DNA of 8,537 nt from assembly GCA_050743625.1 (NCBI GenBank), contig JBOGED010000208.1, forward strand, positions 1-8,537, in the 5' to 3' direction. Position numbers and translations under genes: made by a program. Under the pieces are notes generated by a model. That model did not search any database. It saw only the letters and a list, made by a program, of their open reading frames with translations, and was not told the origin of the DNA. Source of the stretch: JBOGED01 sp050743625 (lineage in GTDB: Bacteria > Actinomycetota > Nitriliruptoria > Euzebyales > Egibacteraceae). Position 1 is the first letter of the stretch; every line of letters starts with the position of its first letter. Positions 1 through 6,021 of the stretch are shown here, piece after piece.

Positions 1-74
1 CGGCGCCGCACCCAACCCTGGGTGCCGCATTTTCTGATCGAGGGCACCGTCCCCCCACGACAGCAGGTGAGTGA
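1..74 (+). pseudogene. 3' end of an upstream class I methyltransferase (partial, frame disturbed)
   Basis: The first bases encode a tail containing FLIEGTVP. This matches the extreme C-termini of the two other methyltransferases in the window (YLIEGTVP at the end of 74-868, YLLEGTVP at the end of the minus-strand copy), so this is most likely the tail of a paralogous class I SAM-dependent methyltransferase. As given, the frame does not stop and runs to 318 across the next gene. Adding one base in the six-C run at 51-56 gives a short tail ending at a TGA at 72-74, which overlaps the ATG of the next gene as TGATG. A second disturbance is possible near 15-18, where one extra C would give the peptide PNPWVP, also encoded near 2530. 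Only the tail is visible, so the catalytic part cannot be judged. Confidence 0.5.
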
Positions 75-868
75 TGACCCGTCACACCGACGAGGCGAAG
101 GTCATGGACTTCGAGACCATCCGGTCCCACTGGGACGGCGCCGCGGCTCGCTACGACAGCGACCTTCCCACCCGCCACACGGTCACGCCCGGGCTCACCG
201 CGGCGTCTCGGCGGGCCTGGGAGTTGCAGGTGCGCCGCCTGGTCGGCCCCCCGCCAGCCCACGTCCTCGACGTCGGCACCGGAACCGGGCTGCTGGCGCT
301 GATGCTGGCCTCCCTTAGCTACCGCGTCACCGCCGTCGATGCCGCTGCGGCGATGGTCGAGACCACGGCCCGCAAGGCCGCCGCGGCGGGCCTTACCGTC
401 GAGGTGCATGAGGCACGCGCCGAGCGGCTGCCGTTCGGTGACGGTGTGTTCGACGCCGTCATCAACCGGATCGTGTTCTGGATGATGCTCGACCCGGAGG
501 CAACCGTGCGCGAATGGCGTCGCTGCACCCGAGCGGGCGGGCGGATCACGGTCATCGACTGCCAGCACGGAGACATCGGGCTCGACCGGATCGACCGCGC
601 CCGGCGATGGCTGTGCGGCCTGCTCAACGGACGCCCGGCCGTTGGGTCCCTCTTCCACGTGCAGCAGATGGCGCAGCTGCCGCTGTGGGGTAGCGACATC
701 ACCCGCTCGTACCCGAACGTGTTCAGCCGCGCCGGGCTGATCGACATCCGCGTCGAGGAGCTCGCCGGGATCAGGCACTTCGAACGCCACGAGCGGGCGC
801 AGCGGTACCGCCTCGGTCCAGCCCGGCCGCTGTACCTGATCGAGGGCACCGTTCCGGCGGGTCCATGA
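74..868 (+). CDS. class I SAM-dependent methyltransferase
   Basis: A 264-residue Rossmann-fold methyltransferase that transfers the methyl group of S-adenosylmethionine to an unidentified substrate in the cytosol. The SAM-binding motif I is VLDVGTGTG (residues 64-72). The acidic end of strand 2 lies in TAVDA (D89), motif II is FDAVINR (126-132), and the strand-5 turn is GGRI (155-158). The C-terminal third, with AQLPLW (200-205) and the terminal LIEGTVP, is shared with the two other methyltransferase copies here and probably forms the substrate cap. The length fits small-molecule or ubiE-like methyltransferases. Starts are possible at GTG 71, ATG 74 (AGG six bases upstream; would couple to the upstream gene) and ATG 104 (GAGG eight bases upstream); I chose 74. 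The stop overlaps the MFS gene start as ATGA, so the two are co-translated. The substrate cannot be read from the sequence. Confidence 0.88.
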   Translation: MTRHTDEAKVMDFETIRSHWDGAAARYDSDLPTRHTVTPGLTAASRRAWELQVRRLVGPPPAHVLDVGTGTGLLALMLASLSYRVTAVDAAAAMVETTARKAAAAGLTVEVHEARAERLPFGDGVFDAVINRIVFWMMLDPEATVREWRRCTRAGGRITVIDCQHGDIGLDRIDRARRWLCGLLNGRPAVGSLFHVQQMAQLPLWGSDITRSYPNVFSRAGLIDIRVEELAGIRHFERHERAQRYRLGPARPLYLIEGTVPAGP

Positions 869-2199
869 CCACCGGGGCCTGGCGCCGACCGCGGTTGGCT
901 GCGGACGGCATCTGGCGCGACCGCTCGTTTCTCCTGCTGTTCGGTGGCTACACCGTCTCTGCCGCCGGGACGGCTATCACCCGGGTCGTCCTGCCCATTC
1001 TGGTGTTCCAGCTCACTGGCTCCGCCCTGCAGACCTCGACCCTGCTGATCCTGCAGCTGGTGCCAAACATGACGGTGGGACTGTTGGCCGGCGCGGTCGC
1101 GGACCGGGTCAACCGTCGCGTCCTGATGGTCGGCGCCGACCTGGTCAACGCCGCCGCGCTTGCCGCGATCCCGGTGCTGTCGGCGGCCGGCTCGCTGACC
1201 GTAGCCATGATCTATACGGTGGCGCTCGTCTCCGCGACGGCCTACTGCTTCGGCAACGCCGCCGAGATGGGCGCCCTGCCGGCCATCGTCGGCAAGAGCC
1301 GATTGCTGACCGCGAGCAGCGCCATGACCGCCTCCTACGAGATCATGTTCGTGGTGGCCTCCGCGCTGGGTGGGGTGCTGGCCACGACCATCGGCGCGGC
1401 CCCGGCGATCTGGGTCGACGTCGCCACCTACCTCGCCTCGGCGCTGGCACTCGCCAGGATCCCCCGCGCGTTTCGCACCGGCGCGACCTCGCCCACGGAC
1501 GGCCCTTTGGTCCGCGGCCTGGTCCGCGACATCGCCGAGGGCATGCGTTTCGTGTGGCGCCACCAGTTGATCCGCACACTCACCGTCATCGGGTTCGGCA
1601 ACAGCTTCACCGCCGGAGCGGTACTCGGGCTCCTCGTCGTGTACGCCGCCCGCCAGCTCGGCCTCCCCGACGACGACGCCCGTATTGGCGTGCTGTTCTC
1701 GGCCGGGTGGGCCGGCGCGCTGGCCGGGGCCATCCTGCTGCCGCGGCTGGCCCGGCCGCTCGGCGCCGCCCGGCTCAGTCTCGTCGCGGTGAGCGTGAAT
1801 GTGCCGCTGGTATGCGCGTTGGCGGTCAGCGGCGAGTTCCTCGCGAGCCTCGTCGTCTTGTTCGCCTGGCAGGTCACCTGGCTGGTCGCGATCAGCAATG
1901 GCCGGGTGATCCGCCAGCGTCTGACCCCCGACCGGCTGCAGAGCCGGGTGCACACCGTGGTGCTGATCTTCGCCTGGGGCGGCCAACCGTTCGGCGCGGC
2001 GCTGGGCGGGTTACTCGCCGACGCACGTGATGTCCGCACAGCTCTGCTCGCCGCCACCGCCGGGGTCGCCATGAGCGCGACCGTCGGATGGCTCTCCCCG
2101 CTGCGGCAGATCACCGACGACCAGATCCAGGCGCTCGCCGACGCCGCGGACCGCGAGGTCGTCACCGCACCGAGCACCCGAACCGCAGAGGAGGTTTGA
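865..2199 (+). CDS. MFS transporter, drug/siderophore exporter type (MFS_3-like)
   Basis: A 444-residue polytopic inner-membrane protein with about twelve hydrophobic segments and a short basic N-terminus. The cytoplasmic loop between helices 2 and 3 carries MFS motif A in the form GAVADRVNRR (residues 76-85). The overall pattern, including FxxLTGSALQ after helix 1 and the GQPFGAALGG segment late in the protein, resembles the MFS_3 group of proton-driven exporters (EntS and macrolide-efflux relatives). It probably exports a small molecule. The start codon overlaps the methyltransferase stop by four bases, and no separate Shine-Dalgarno is evident, which suggests translational coupling and a shared role such as making or modifying a compound and pumping it out, or self-resistance. 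The tail after helix 12 is about 40 hydrophilic residues. The substrate is unknown. Confidence 0.88.
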   Translation: MTTGAWRRPRLAADGIWRDRSFLLLFGGYTVSAAGTAITRVVLPILVFQLTGSALQTSTLLILQLVPNMTVGLLAGAVADRVNRRVLMVGADLVNAAALAAIPVLSAAGSLTVAMIYTVALVSATAYCFGNAAEMGALPAIVGKSRLLTASSAMTASYEIMFVVASALGGVLATTIGAAPAIWVDVATYLASALALARIPRAFRTGATSPTDGPLVRGLVRDIAEGMRFVWRHQLIRTLTVIGFGNSFTAGAVLGLLVVYAARQLGLPDDDARIGVLFSAGWAGALAGAILLPRLARPLGAARLSLVAVSVNVPLVCALAVSGEFLASLVVLFAWQVTWLVAISNGRVIRQRLTPDRLQSRVHTVVLIFAWGGQPFGAALGGLLADARDVRTALLAATAGVAMSATVGWLSPLRQITDDQIQALADAADREVVTAPSTRTAEEV

Positions 2200-2516
2200 T
2201 GAATCCAGAGCCCTGCCGTCGGCGATCGACGAGGCGACCCACGCCCGGCTGGCGAGGCAGTGTAGGCGCTCCTACCAGTTGCGGTGTTCGGGCGAACCCG
2301 GCCCCCGCTTTGTATGACGTGCACTGGAACTGCACCGCCACCCGCATCTGGCAGACACGCCCCTCGACGAGATCCGCGACCAGGCAGAGGCCGCGAACGG
2401 CGAGCCGCGACCGCCGCGTCTTCCGCACCGACTACGTGGCGGCCACCGCCGGTTGGCGGGTCGCGCAGCATCTCGAGGACCTCGCGCGTGCGCTGCACCC
2501 CGTGTTTGGGCCGTGA
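2199..2516 (+). pseudogene. broken hypothetical gene downstream of the MFS exporter
   Basis: A good ribosome site (GAGGAGG, 2188-2194) precedes an ATG at 2199 that overlaps the MFS stop codon, so this was the third gene of the operon. Convincing coding text is split between two frames. From about 2213 to 2400 the better frame reads SAIDEATHARLARQ and later ELHRHPHLADTPLDEIRDQA, but it holds a TGA near 2315. From about 2420 to the stop at 2514-2516 the frame of the ATG reads RTDYVAATAGWRVAQHLEDL. One inserted base near 2213 would join the ATG to the first part; the internal TGA and the second frame change remain. An intact product would be a soluble protein of roughly 105 residues. I do not recognise the family. 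Confidence 0.5.
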
Positions 2517-2579
2517 CCGCCGCCGCACCCAACCCCTGGGTCCCCACCTCCTTCATCGAAGGCGACGCGACCCGCTCAA

Positions 2580-2615
2580 CTGCAGGATTCCTCCGGATAT
2601 GGAGGAATCCTGCAG
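2580..2615. repeat. perfect 15-bp inverted repeat, copy 1 of a palindrome pair
   Basis: The left arm CTGCAGGATTCCTCC (2580-2594) and its exact complement (2601-2615) flank the six-base centre GGATAT. The 18-bp core TCCTCCGGATATGGAGGA (2589-2606) recurs identically at 2651-2668. As DNA it could be an operator for a dimeric regulator or a mobile-element end. As RNA it would form a strong hairpin that could stop transcription of the exporter operon, although no T-tract follows. Confidence 0.8.
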
Positions 2616-2620
2616 GTTAA

Positions 2621-2635
2621 ATCGGCGAGGCCGAT
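2621..2635. repeat. small inverted repeat between the palindromes
   Basis: ATCGGC (2621-2626) and GCCGAT (2630-2635) form a perfect six-base inverted repeat around a three-base centre, midway between the two larger palindromes. It may be one element of the same regulatory or end structure. On its own it is short enough to be chance. Confidence 0.35.
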
Positions 2636-2643
2636 CGAACGAC

Positions 2644-2675
2644 GCAGCTATCCTCCGGATATGGAGGAAAGCTGC
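2644..2675. repeat. 13-bp inverted repeat, copy 2 of the palindrome pair
   Basis: The arms at 2644-2656 and 2663-2675 are complementary except for one A/A position, around the same GGATAT centre as copy 1. The left arm contains TCCTCC, which pairs with GGAGGA in the right arm. GGAGGA is a perfect Shine-Dalgarno nine bases before the GTG at 2678, so an mRNA hairpin here would mask a ribosome site. The ATG at 2661 of the broken ATPase lies inside the element. Confidence 0.75.
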
Positions 2676-3406
2676 CGGTGTGCCTTCGTCGAGCGCTCGG
2701 CTCACACGCTTGCCATCGACGAGGCCCAACTCGAGCCGCGGTTGTTCCGCGCGATCAAAGCCTCTGTCGACAGGGACCGGCGACCAGGGCGGTTCCTGCT
2801 GACCGGCTCGTCGCGCTTGCTGGCCGCGCCGGACATGGCCGACGCCCGGTCGGCAGGTTCGAGATCCTTGAGCTCTGGCCCTTCGCCGAACGAGAGCTCG
2901 CCTCCCCCACCGGGCCATCCTTCATCGACATGGCGTTCGACCAGCCAACAGCCTTACTGCGCAGCAGGACGATGACACGTGGAGACCTTATCGAACGCGC
3001 ACTGCGGGGAGGCTTTCCCGAAGCCGTCAAGCGCCAGCCAGCGCGACGGGGAGCATGGTTCGGCAGCTACGTCCGGACGTTGGGGCCTCTCGTCGAGACA
3101 TTCGTGGCCACCGAGCTCCTGCGCCAGCTCAGCTGGTCGACCAACCGAGCGACACTGTTTCACTTCCGCGACCGCAGTGGCATCGAGGTCGACCTTGTAC
3201 TCGAGCCTCCCGACGGGCGCGTCGTCGGCATCGAGGTCAAGGCCACCAGTACATCGCGGATCGACCACCTCAGGGGGTTGCGCTTCCTCGCCGACAGGCT
3301 CCGTGACCGCTTCACCTACGGCTACCTGCTCACCACCGCCCCGGAAGCCACCCCCTTCGGCAACAAGCTCGCCGCGCTCCCCATCAGCGCTCTCTGGGAC
3401 ATCTGA
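2661..3406 (+). pseudogene. degenerate AAA ATPase with DUF4143 domain
   Basis: This is the wreck of an AAA_14/DUF4143 ATPase, a widespread family of unknown role that is normally about 400 residues. The first frame (2661 to about 2850) starts directly with AFVERSAHTLAIDEAQ, whose AIDE is the Walker B acidic pair, followed by the sensor-like segment RFLLTGSS. The usual N-terminus with the Walker A GxxxxGKS loop is absent. Near 2850 the reading shifts to another frame that continues with GRFEILELWPFAERELA; one added base in CCCGG restores it. Then YVRTL is joined directly to GPLVETFVATELLRQLSW, so about 100 residues of the DUF4143 middle are missing. The C-terminal nuclease-like fold is present, including GIEVDLVLE and GIEVKAT, and the end LWDI is natural. 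With no ATP-binding loop and a deleted core it cannot be functional. It ends two bases from a convergent gene remnant. Confidence 0.85.
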
Positions 3407-3408
3407 GC

Positions 3409-4101
3409 CTAGAGATCACCGCCGACCGCCGCCGGGACCGTGCCCTCTAGGAGGTACAGCGGTTGCCTGGGCCAGATCCGGCCCTGCCAGGAGGTGCGGC
3501 GGCGTTCGAGGGCGGCGAGACCCACGAGCTCCTCGACCAAGACCCGGGTCAGCCCCGCCCGGACGAAGACGTTGCGGTACGCCTGGCGGGTCTCGGTGTT
3601 CCACAACGGGAGCTGCGCGACCTGCTCCGCTCCTCCGAGGAACCCGCTGGGATGGCCACATAAGCGCCCCAGTTGCATGGCAGGCAGCCTAACGCGCCTT
3701 GCCCAGCGGACCGAGAGATGATTCGCGTGCACGTTGTGGAGCGCGACGATCCGGCCGCCGGGACGGACGCAGCAGTGCCACTCGCGGACGCTGGCCTCCG
3801 GTTCGAGCGCGACCCCGTGACCAACCGGCTCAAGACCGCGTCGAAGGCCTGGTCCTCGAACACGAGGTCGCTGGCGAGCGCCTCGTGGAGCGTGACGCGC
3901 AAGCCGGCGTGGTCTGCCTTGGCCCGGGCGACCGCAAGCCTCCCTGGGGAGGCGTCGACGCCGGTGACCTCGTAGCTGAGCAGTGGCATAGGCGAGCGTC
4001 GGTGCTTCGACAGCGTCAGCGGTGGCGTACAGCCAGTTGAGCGCTGCCAGCACCAGGCTCGCCAACGCCGCGAGCGCGGCGAGGCGCTGGCGCAGGGTCA
4101 T
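3409..4101 (-). pseudogene. truncated, frameshifted third methyltransferase copy
   Basis: Read on the minus strand, frame A (about 3989 to 3820) gives SYEVTGVDASPGRLAVARAK and FEDQAFDAVLSRLV. This matches the strand-2 and motif II region of the intact methyltransferase (SYRVTAVDA, FDAVINRIV). Frame B (about 3820 to the TAG at 3409-3411) continues with ALEPEASVREW, RPGGRI, AQLPLW and the terminal LYLLEGTVP. One base added in the four-G run near 3810 joins them in exact register with the intact copy. The N-terminal 75 or so residues with the GxGxG SAM loop are missing. In frame B the sequence upstream of about 3995 instead encodes an ATG at 4101 and one hydrophobic, membrane-like stretch (LAALAALASLVLAALNWLYA) of unknown origin, with no ribosome site. 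Loss of the SAM loop and the frameshift make this a pseudogene. Confidence 0.8.
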
Positions 4102-4348
4102 GGCGTCAGCACGCGGCGACCGGCTGCGGCACGCGCCTGGGCGCTCATCGGCCTCGGGGACCGTTGTGGACAGTCGTCATAGGATGCGGCGTTCGTCATG
4201 CGTTCGACCGCCTTGGGTTCGTCCCGGATCACCCGGGGTGACTTGCCTGCCAAAGGGGTGGTGGGGAAGGCGGCGAGAGTTCCCTGCCGTGCATCGGATC
4301 GATGCCAGCGTGGTTGTGTGCGAGACGTACCGAGTGCCACGCCGAAGC
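4102..4348. other. stretch without a recognisable gene
   Basis: I see no convincing gene between the methyltransferase remnant and the copC terminator. A short minus-strand reading frame (from an ATG at 4197 to a stop at 4098) ends in an ATGA overlap with the remnant's ATG, but it has no recognisable domain and an unremarkable composition. It may be decayed sequence from whatever originally lay downstream of copC. Confidence 0.5.
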
Positions 4349-4385
4349 GACGGCGAGGGCCGTCGTTCGCCCGGCCCTCGCCGTC
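4349..4385 (-). terminator. strong hairpin downstream of copC
   Basis: A perfect 14-bp G+C-rich inverted repeat, arms 4349-4362 and 4372-4385 with a nine-base loop, begins about 46 bases past the corrected copC stop on the minus strand. No T-run follows, as is usual for actinobacterial terminators. It probably ends the copC transcript. Confidence 0.65.
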
Positions 4386-4431
4386 CGGGGGAAGTTCCGA
4401 GCAGATTGGTGGGTCTGTACCCTGGCCCGTG

Positions 4432-5030
4432 TCAGGGTGCCTTGGACCGGCCGCGACGCGCCAGCCACCGCACGACCCCGGCGATGACGGCGAGGATCGC
4501 CGCGGCGAGAACTACGAACGGCCAGGGGCTGCCAGTGGCCGAGGGTTCGGGGGCGGCCGGCTGGACGAGTTCAGGCTCTGCGGTCCCGGCTGTTCCTCGG
4601 CGGGTGACGGAGCCGGTTCGGCGGTTACCGCGGGCTCCGGGGGAGCCGGTGTCGCCGCCGCCGGAGGCGAGGCCAACGGCCCGGCGTACGTGAAGCTGAA
4701 CTGCCCCTCCACCGGGTCGCGGTCCACCGAGACCACCCGCCACGTCACCGTGTAGACACCGGTTTGGGCCAACGGCGGCAGGGATTGCACGAACCGCTGC
4801 CCCTCGCTCGGCAGCGGCTCCAGCGACAGCGGCTGACCATCGGGGCCGCTGACCGCCAACTCGGGCAGACCGACGAGCTGGTTGAACTCGAGGATCACCG
4901 CGCTCACCGGCTCAGCGACCGTCGCCCCATCGGCCGGGGCGGTCCCGAGCAGCCTCGCGTGCGCGGCTGCGGGCGCGGCGAACGCAAGCGAGAGCACCAT
5001 CGCGGTCACGCAAGTCAGGAATACACGCAC
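4432..5030 (-). CDS. copC: CopC-domain copper-binding protein, membrane-anchored (frameshift before anchor)
   Basis: A secreted copper carrier of the CopC family that binds Cu(II) outside the membrane. From GTG 5030 there is a signal peptide (residues 1-23, ending PAAA), then mature HARLLGTAPADG, with the N-terminal His that CopC proteins use for copper. The beta-barrel runs to FSFTYAGP (residue 117), followed by a Pro/Ala-rich linker. The usual SxDxHPVxG copper motif reads SVDRDPVEG (101-109): the Asp is kept but the His is replaced by Asp. In this frame the protein stops at 4512. Moving back one base near 4585 brings in PWPFVVLAAAILAVIAG and a basic tail ending at TGA 4432, the expected C-terminal anchor, for about 199 residues. 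An in-frame ATG at 5072 lies upstream of the ECF promoter, so I reject it. Start 5030 would make the mRNA nearly leaderless. Confidence 0.85.
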
Positions 5031-5038
5031 CCGAGAGA

Positions 5039-5066
5039 AGTGCGCGCGGCACGCCGAAAAGTTCCC
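5039..5066 (-). promoter_or_regulatory. ECF sigma promoter of copC
   Basis: On the minus strand GGGAACTTTTCGG is followed after eight bases by GCGCACT. The ycnI promoter has the same two blocks with exactly the same spacing. The -35 is GGAAC and the -10 GCAC, 17 bases apart. The predicted transcript start falls within a few bases of the GTG at 5030, implying leaderless translation. Confidence 0.75.
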
Positions 5067-5101
5067 GAGCATCAGAGGGCAGGCGGGTGCCGCGCTCGGG
5101 T

Positions 5102-5131
5102 TTGGGTGGCGGTAAGCGTCGCGGCTAGCCT
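5102..5131 (+). promoter_or_regulatory. possible housekeeping promoter for the small Cys-rich ORF
   Basis: TTGGGT (5102-5107) and TAGCCT (5126-5131) are spaced by 18 bases, and the ATG follows nine bases later with no Shine-Dalgarno. This would be a SigA-type promoter for a leaderless message. The match is moderate. Confidence 0.3.
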
Positions 5132-5140
5132 TCCGCGCCG

Positions 5141-5380
5141 ATGAGCGACGTGAACACGACCTATCGCTGTCGCGCTTGCGGGCAGCTCCTGCCATTCGAC
5201 GACAGCGGCTGCGTGCCCGAGGCGTGCCAGCGCCGCTGCCAGGGACGATGCGACTGGGATCTGGTCGGCCCGACGACCCGGGTCCTGATCGCCGCCGCCG
5301 CGGATGAGGGGCCTGTCGGGGATGAGGGGCCTGTCGGGCCCGACGGCCTTCCCCGGGGCGCCCACATCGCCGTCCCGTGA
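5141..5380 (+). CDS. small Cys-rich protein, possible metal-binding
   Basis: A 79-residue ORF between copC and the sigma gene, on the opposite strand to both. Its N-terminal half holds six cysteines: C10-x2-C13, then C24, C29, C33 and C37 spaced four, three and three residues apart. This suggests a zinc or copper ligand set and fits the copper neighbourhood. The C-terminal half is low-complexity and carries a DNA-level duplication that repeats DEGPVG. I do not recognise the family. There is no ribosome site, so expression would need leaderless initiation from the weak promoter just upstream. The cysteine spacing argues for a real gene. The short length and unusual tail argue for caution. Confidence 0.45.
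   Translation: MSDVNTTYRCRACGQLLPFDDSGCVPEACQRRCQGRCDWDLVGPTTRVLIAAAADEGPVGDEGPVGPDGLPRGAHIAVP
5302..5337 (+). repeat. perfect 18-bp tandem duplication
   Basis: GGATGAGGGGCCTGTCGG occurs twice head to tail (5302-5319 and 5320-5337). It lies inside the small Cys-rich ORF and keeps its frame, adding six residues. Confidence 0.9.
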
Positions 5381-5409
5381 CGTAGGTCAGGCTGTGTTGG
5401 ACGGTCAGG

Positions 5410-5425
5410 CGAGCACCGCTGCTCG
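5410..5425. terminator. weak hairpin between convergent genes
   Basis: CGAGCA (5410-5415) and TGCTCG (5420-5425) form a six-base stem with a CCGC loop, followed by a G+C-rich run. It lies between the ends of the Cys-rich ORF and the sigma gene and may serve as a terminator. The stem is short. Confidence 0.3.
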
Positions 5426-5458
5426 GGCCCGCCGCCCGCCTTGACTCGCCGGCCGCCG

Positions 5459-5991
5459 TCACCGGTCACTGGGTTCCTCCACGGCCTGGAGCTGGGCCAC
5501 GAGCCGAGCTCGGGAGCGGAACACCCGGGACCGGATCGTGCCCACCCTGCAGCCGGCGACCTTGGCCGCCTGGTCGTAGGGCAGACCCAACAGCTGGGTG
5601 AGGGTGAAGGCTTGCCGCATGGTCGGGGGCAGCCCGTCGATGAGCAGCGCCAGGTCGACCGCTCCCGTCACGCAAGGGACCCAGACGTGGGATCGGGGCG
5701 CTTGAGCGACCGTATCCCAGTAGCGGCGCTCTAGGCGCAAGACCTCGGTCACGTACGACGGGCGATCACGAGGAGATACACGCGGATCGGGCCGTCGCCC
5801 CGCCAACGACCGATCGCGCTCACGGCGCGGAGGAACGTCTCTTGGACGGCCTCAAACGCCAGCTCCCGGTCACCGGTCAGCGCGTGGCAGTAGCGCCAGA
5901 CGTCGTCCTGCAGCGTCGCGCACAGCATCTCGAAGGCGCGCCTGTCCCCGCGCGCCGCTTGGCGCGCGACCGCCTCGATGTCGCCCAGCAT
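5459..5991 (-). CDS. ECF RNA polymerase sigma factor, SigC-like (frameshifted between sigma-2 and sigma-4)
   Basis: An ECF (group 4) sigma factor that directs RNA polymerase to a dedicated promoter set. The first frame, from ATG 5991 (GGGAG nine bases upstream), encodes sigma region 2: GDRRAFEMLC, QDDVWRY, then the QETFLRAVSAI helix (residues 50-60) and VYLLVIARR. It stops at 5749. One added base near 5752 moves it into the second frame, EVLRLERRYW, a linker, and sigma region 4 with LPPTMRQAFTLTQLLGLPY and the recognition helix GCRVGTIRSRVFRSR. Corrected length is about 177 residues, normal for the family. The QxDVWR and TQLLGLxYxxAA segments resemble mycobacterial SigC as I remember it, a factor linked to copper. 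No anti-sigma gene is adjacent. Its own promoter carries the motif seen at the copper genes, so it is probably autoregulated. If the frameshift is real, no sigma-4 is made. Confidence 0.85.
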
Positions 5992-6021
5992 GCACTGCCG
6001 CTCCCGTCTTGCCACCACAGG

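Noticed and set aside
319..1986. Long minus-strand open frame of 555 codons opposite the methyltransferase and exporter
   Set aside because: It is low-complexity, rich in Gly, Arg, Gln and Asp, with no domain, and it opposes two well-supported genes in high-GC DNA where antisense frames stay open.
2580..2675. CRISPR array
   Set aside because: Only two palindromic units, no series of equal spacers and no cas genes.
2678..3406. Intact gene starting at GTG 2678
   Set aside because: The first 60 residues of that frame are Arg-rich nonsense, while the Walker B and LLTGSS segments lie in the neighbouring frame, so the locus is a frameshifted pseudogene.
2199..4101. Insertion sequence or transposon causing the gene decay
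   Set aside because: No transposase coding sequence, terminal inverted repeats or target duplication could be found. The palindromes alone are not enough.
4349..4400. GGAACTT on the minus strand at about 4398 as another ECF promoter
   Set aside because: No GCAC-like block at the 17-base distance, and no gene in a suitable place downstream.
4022..4693. Plus-strand frame of 223 codons over the copC anchor and terminator
   Set aside because: Arg/Pro/Ser-rich with no motif; it opposes the copC linker and a strong hairpin.
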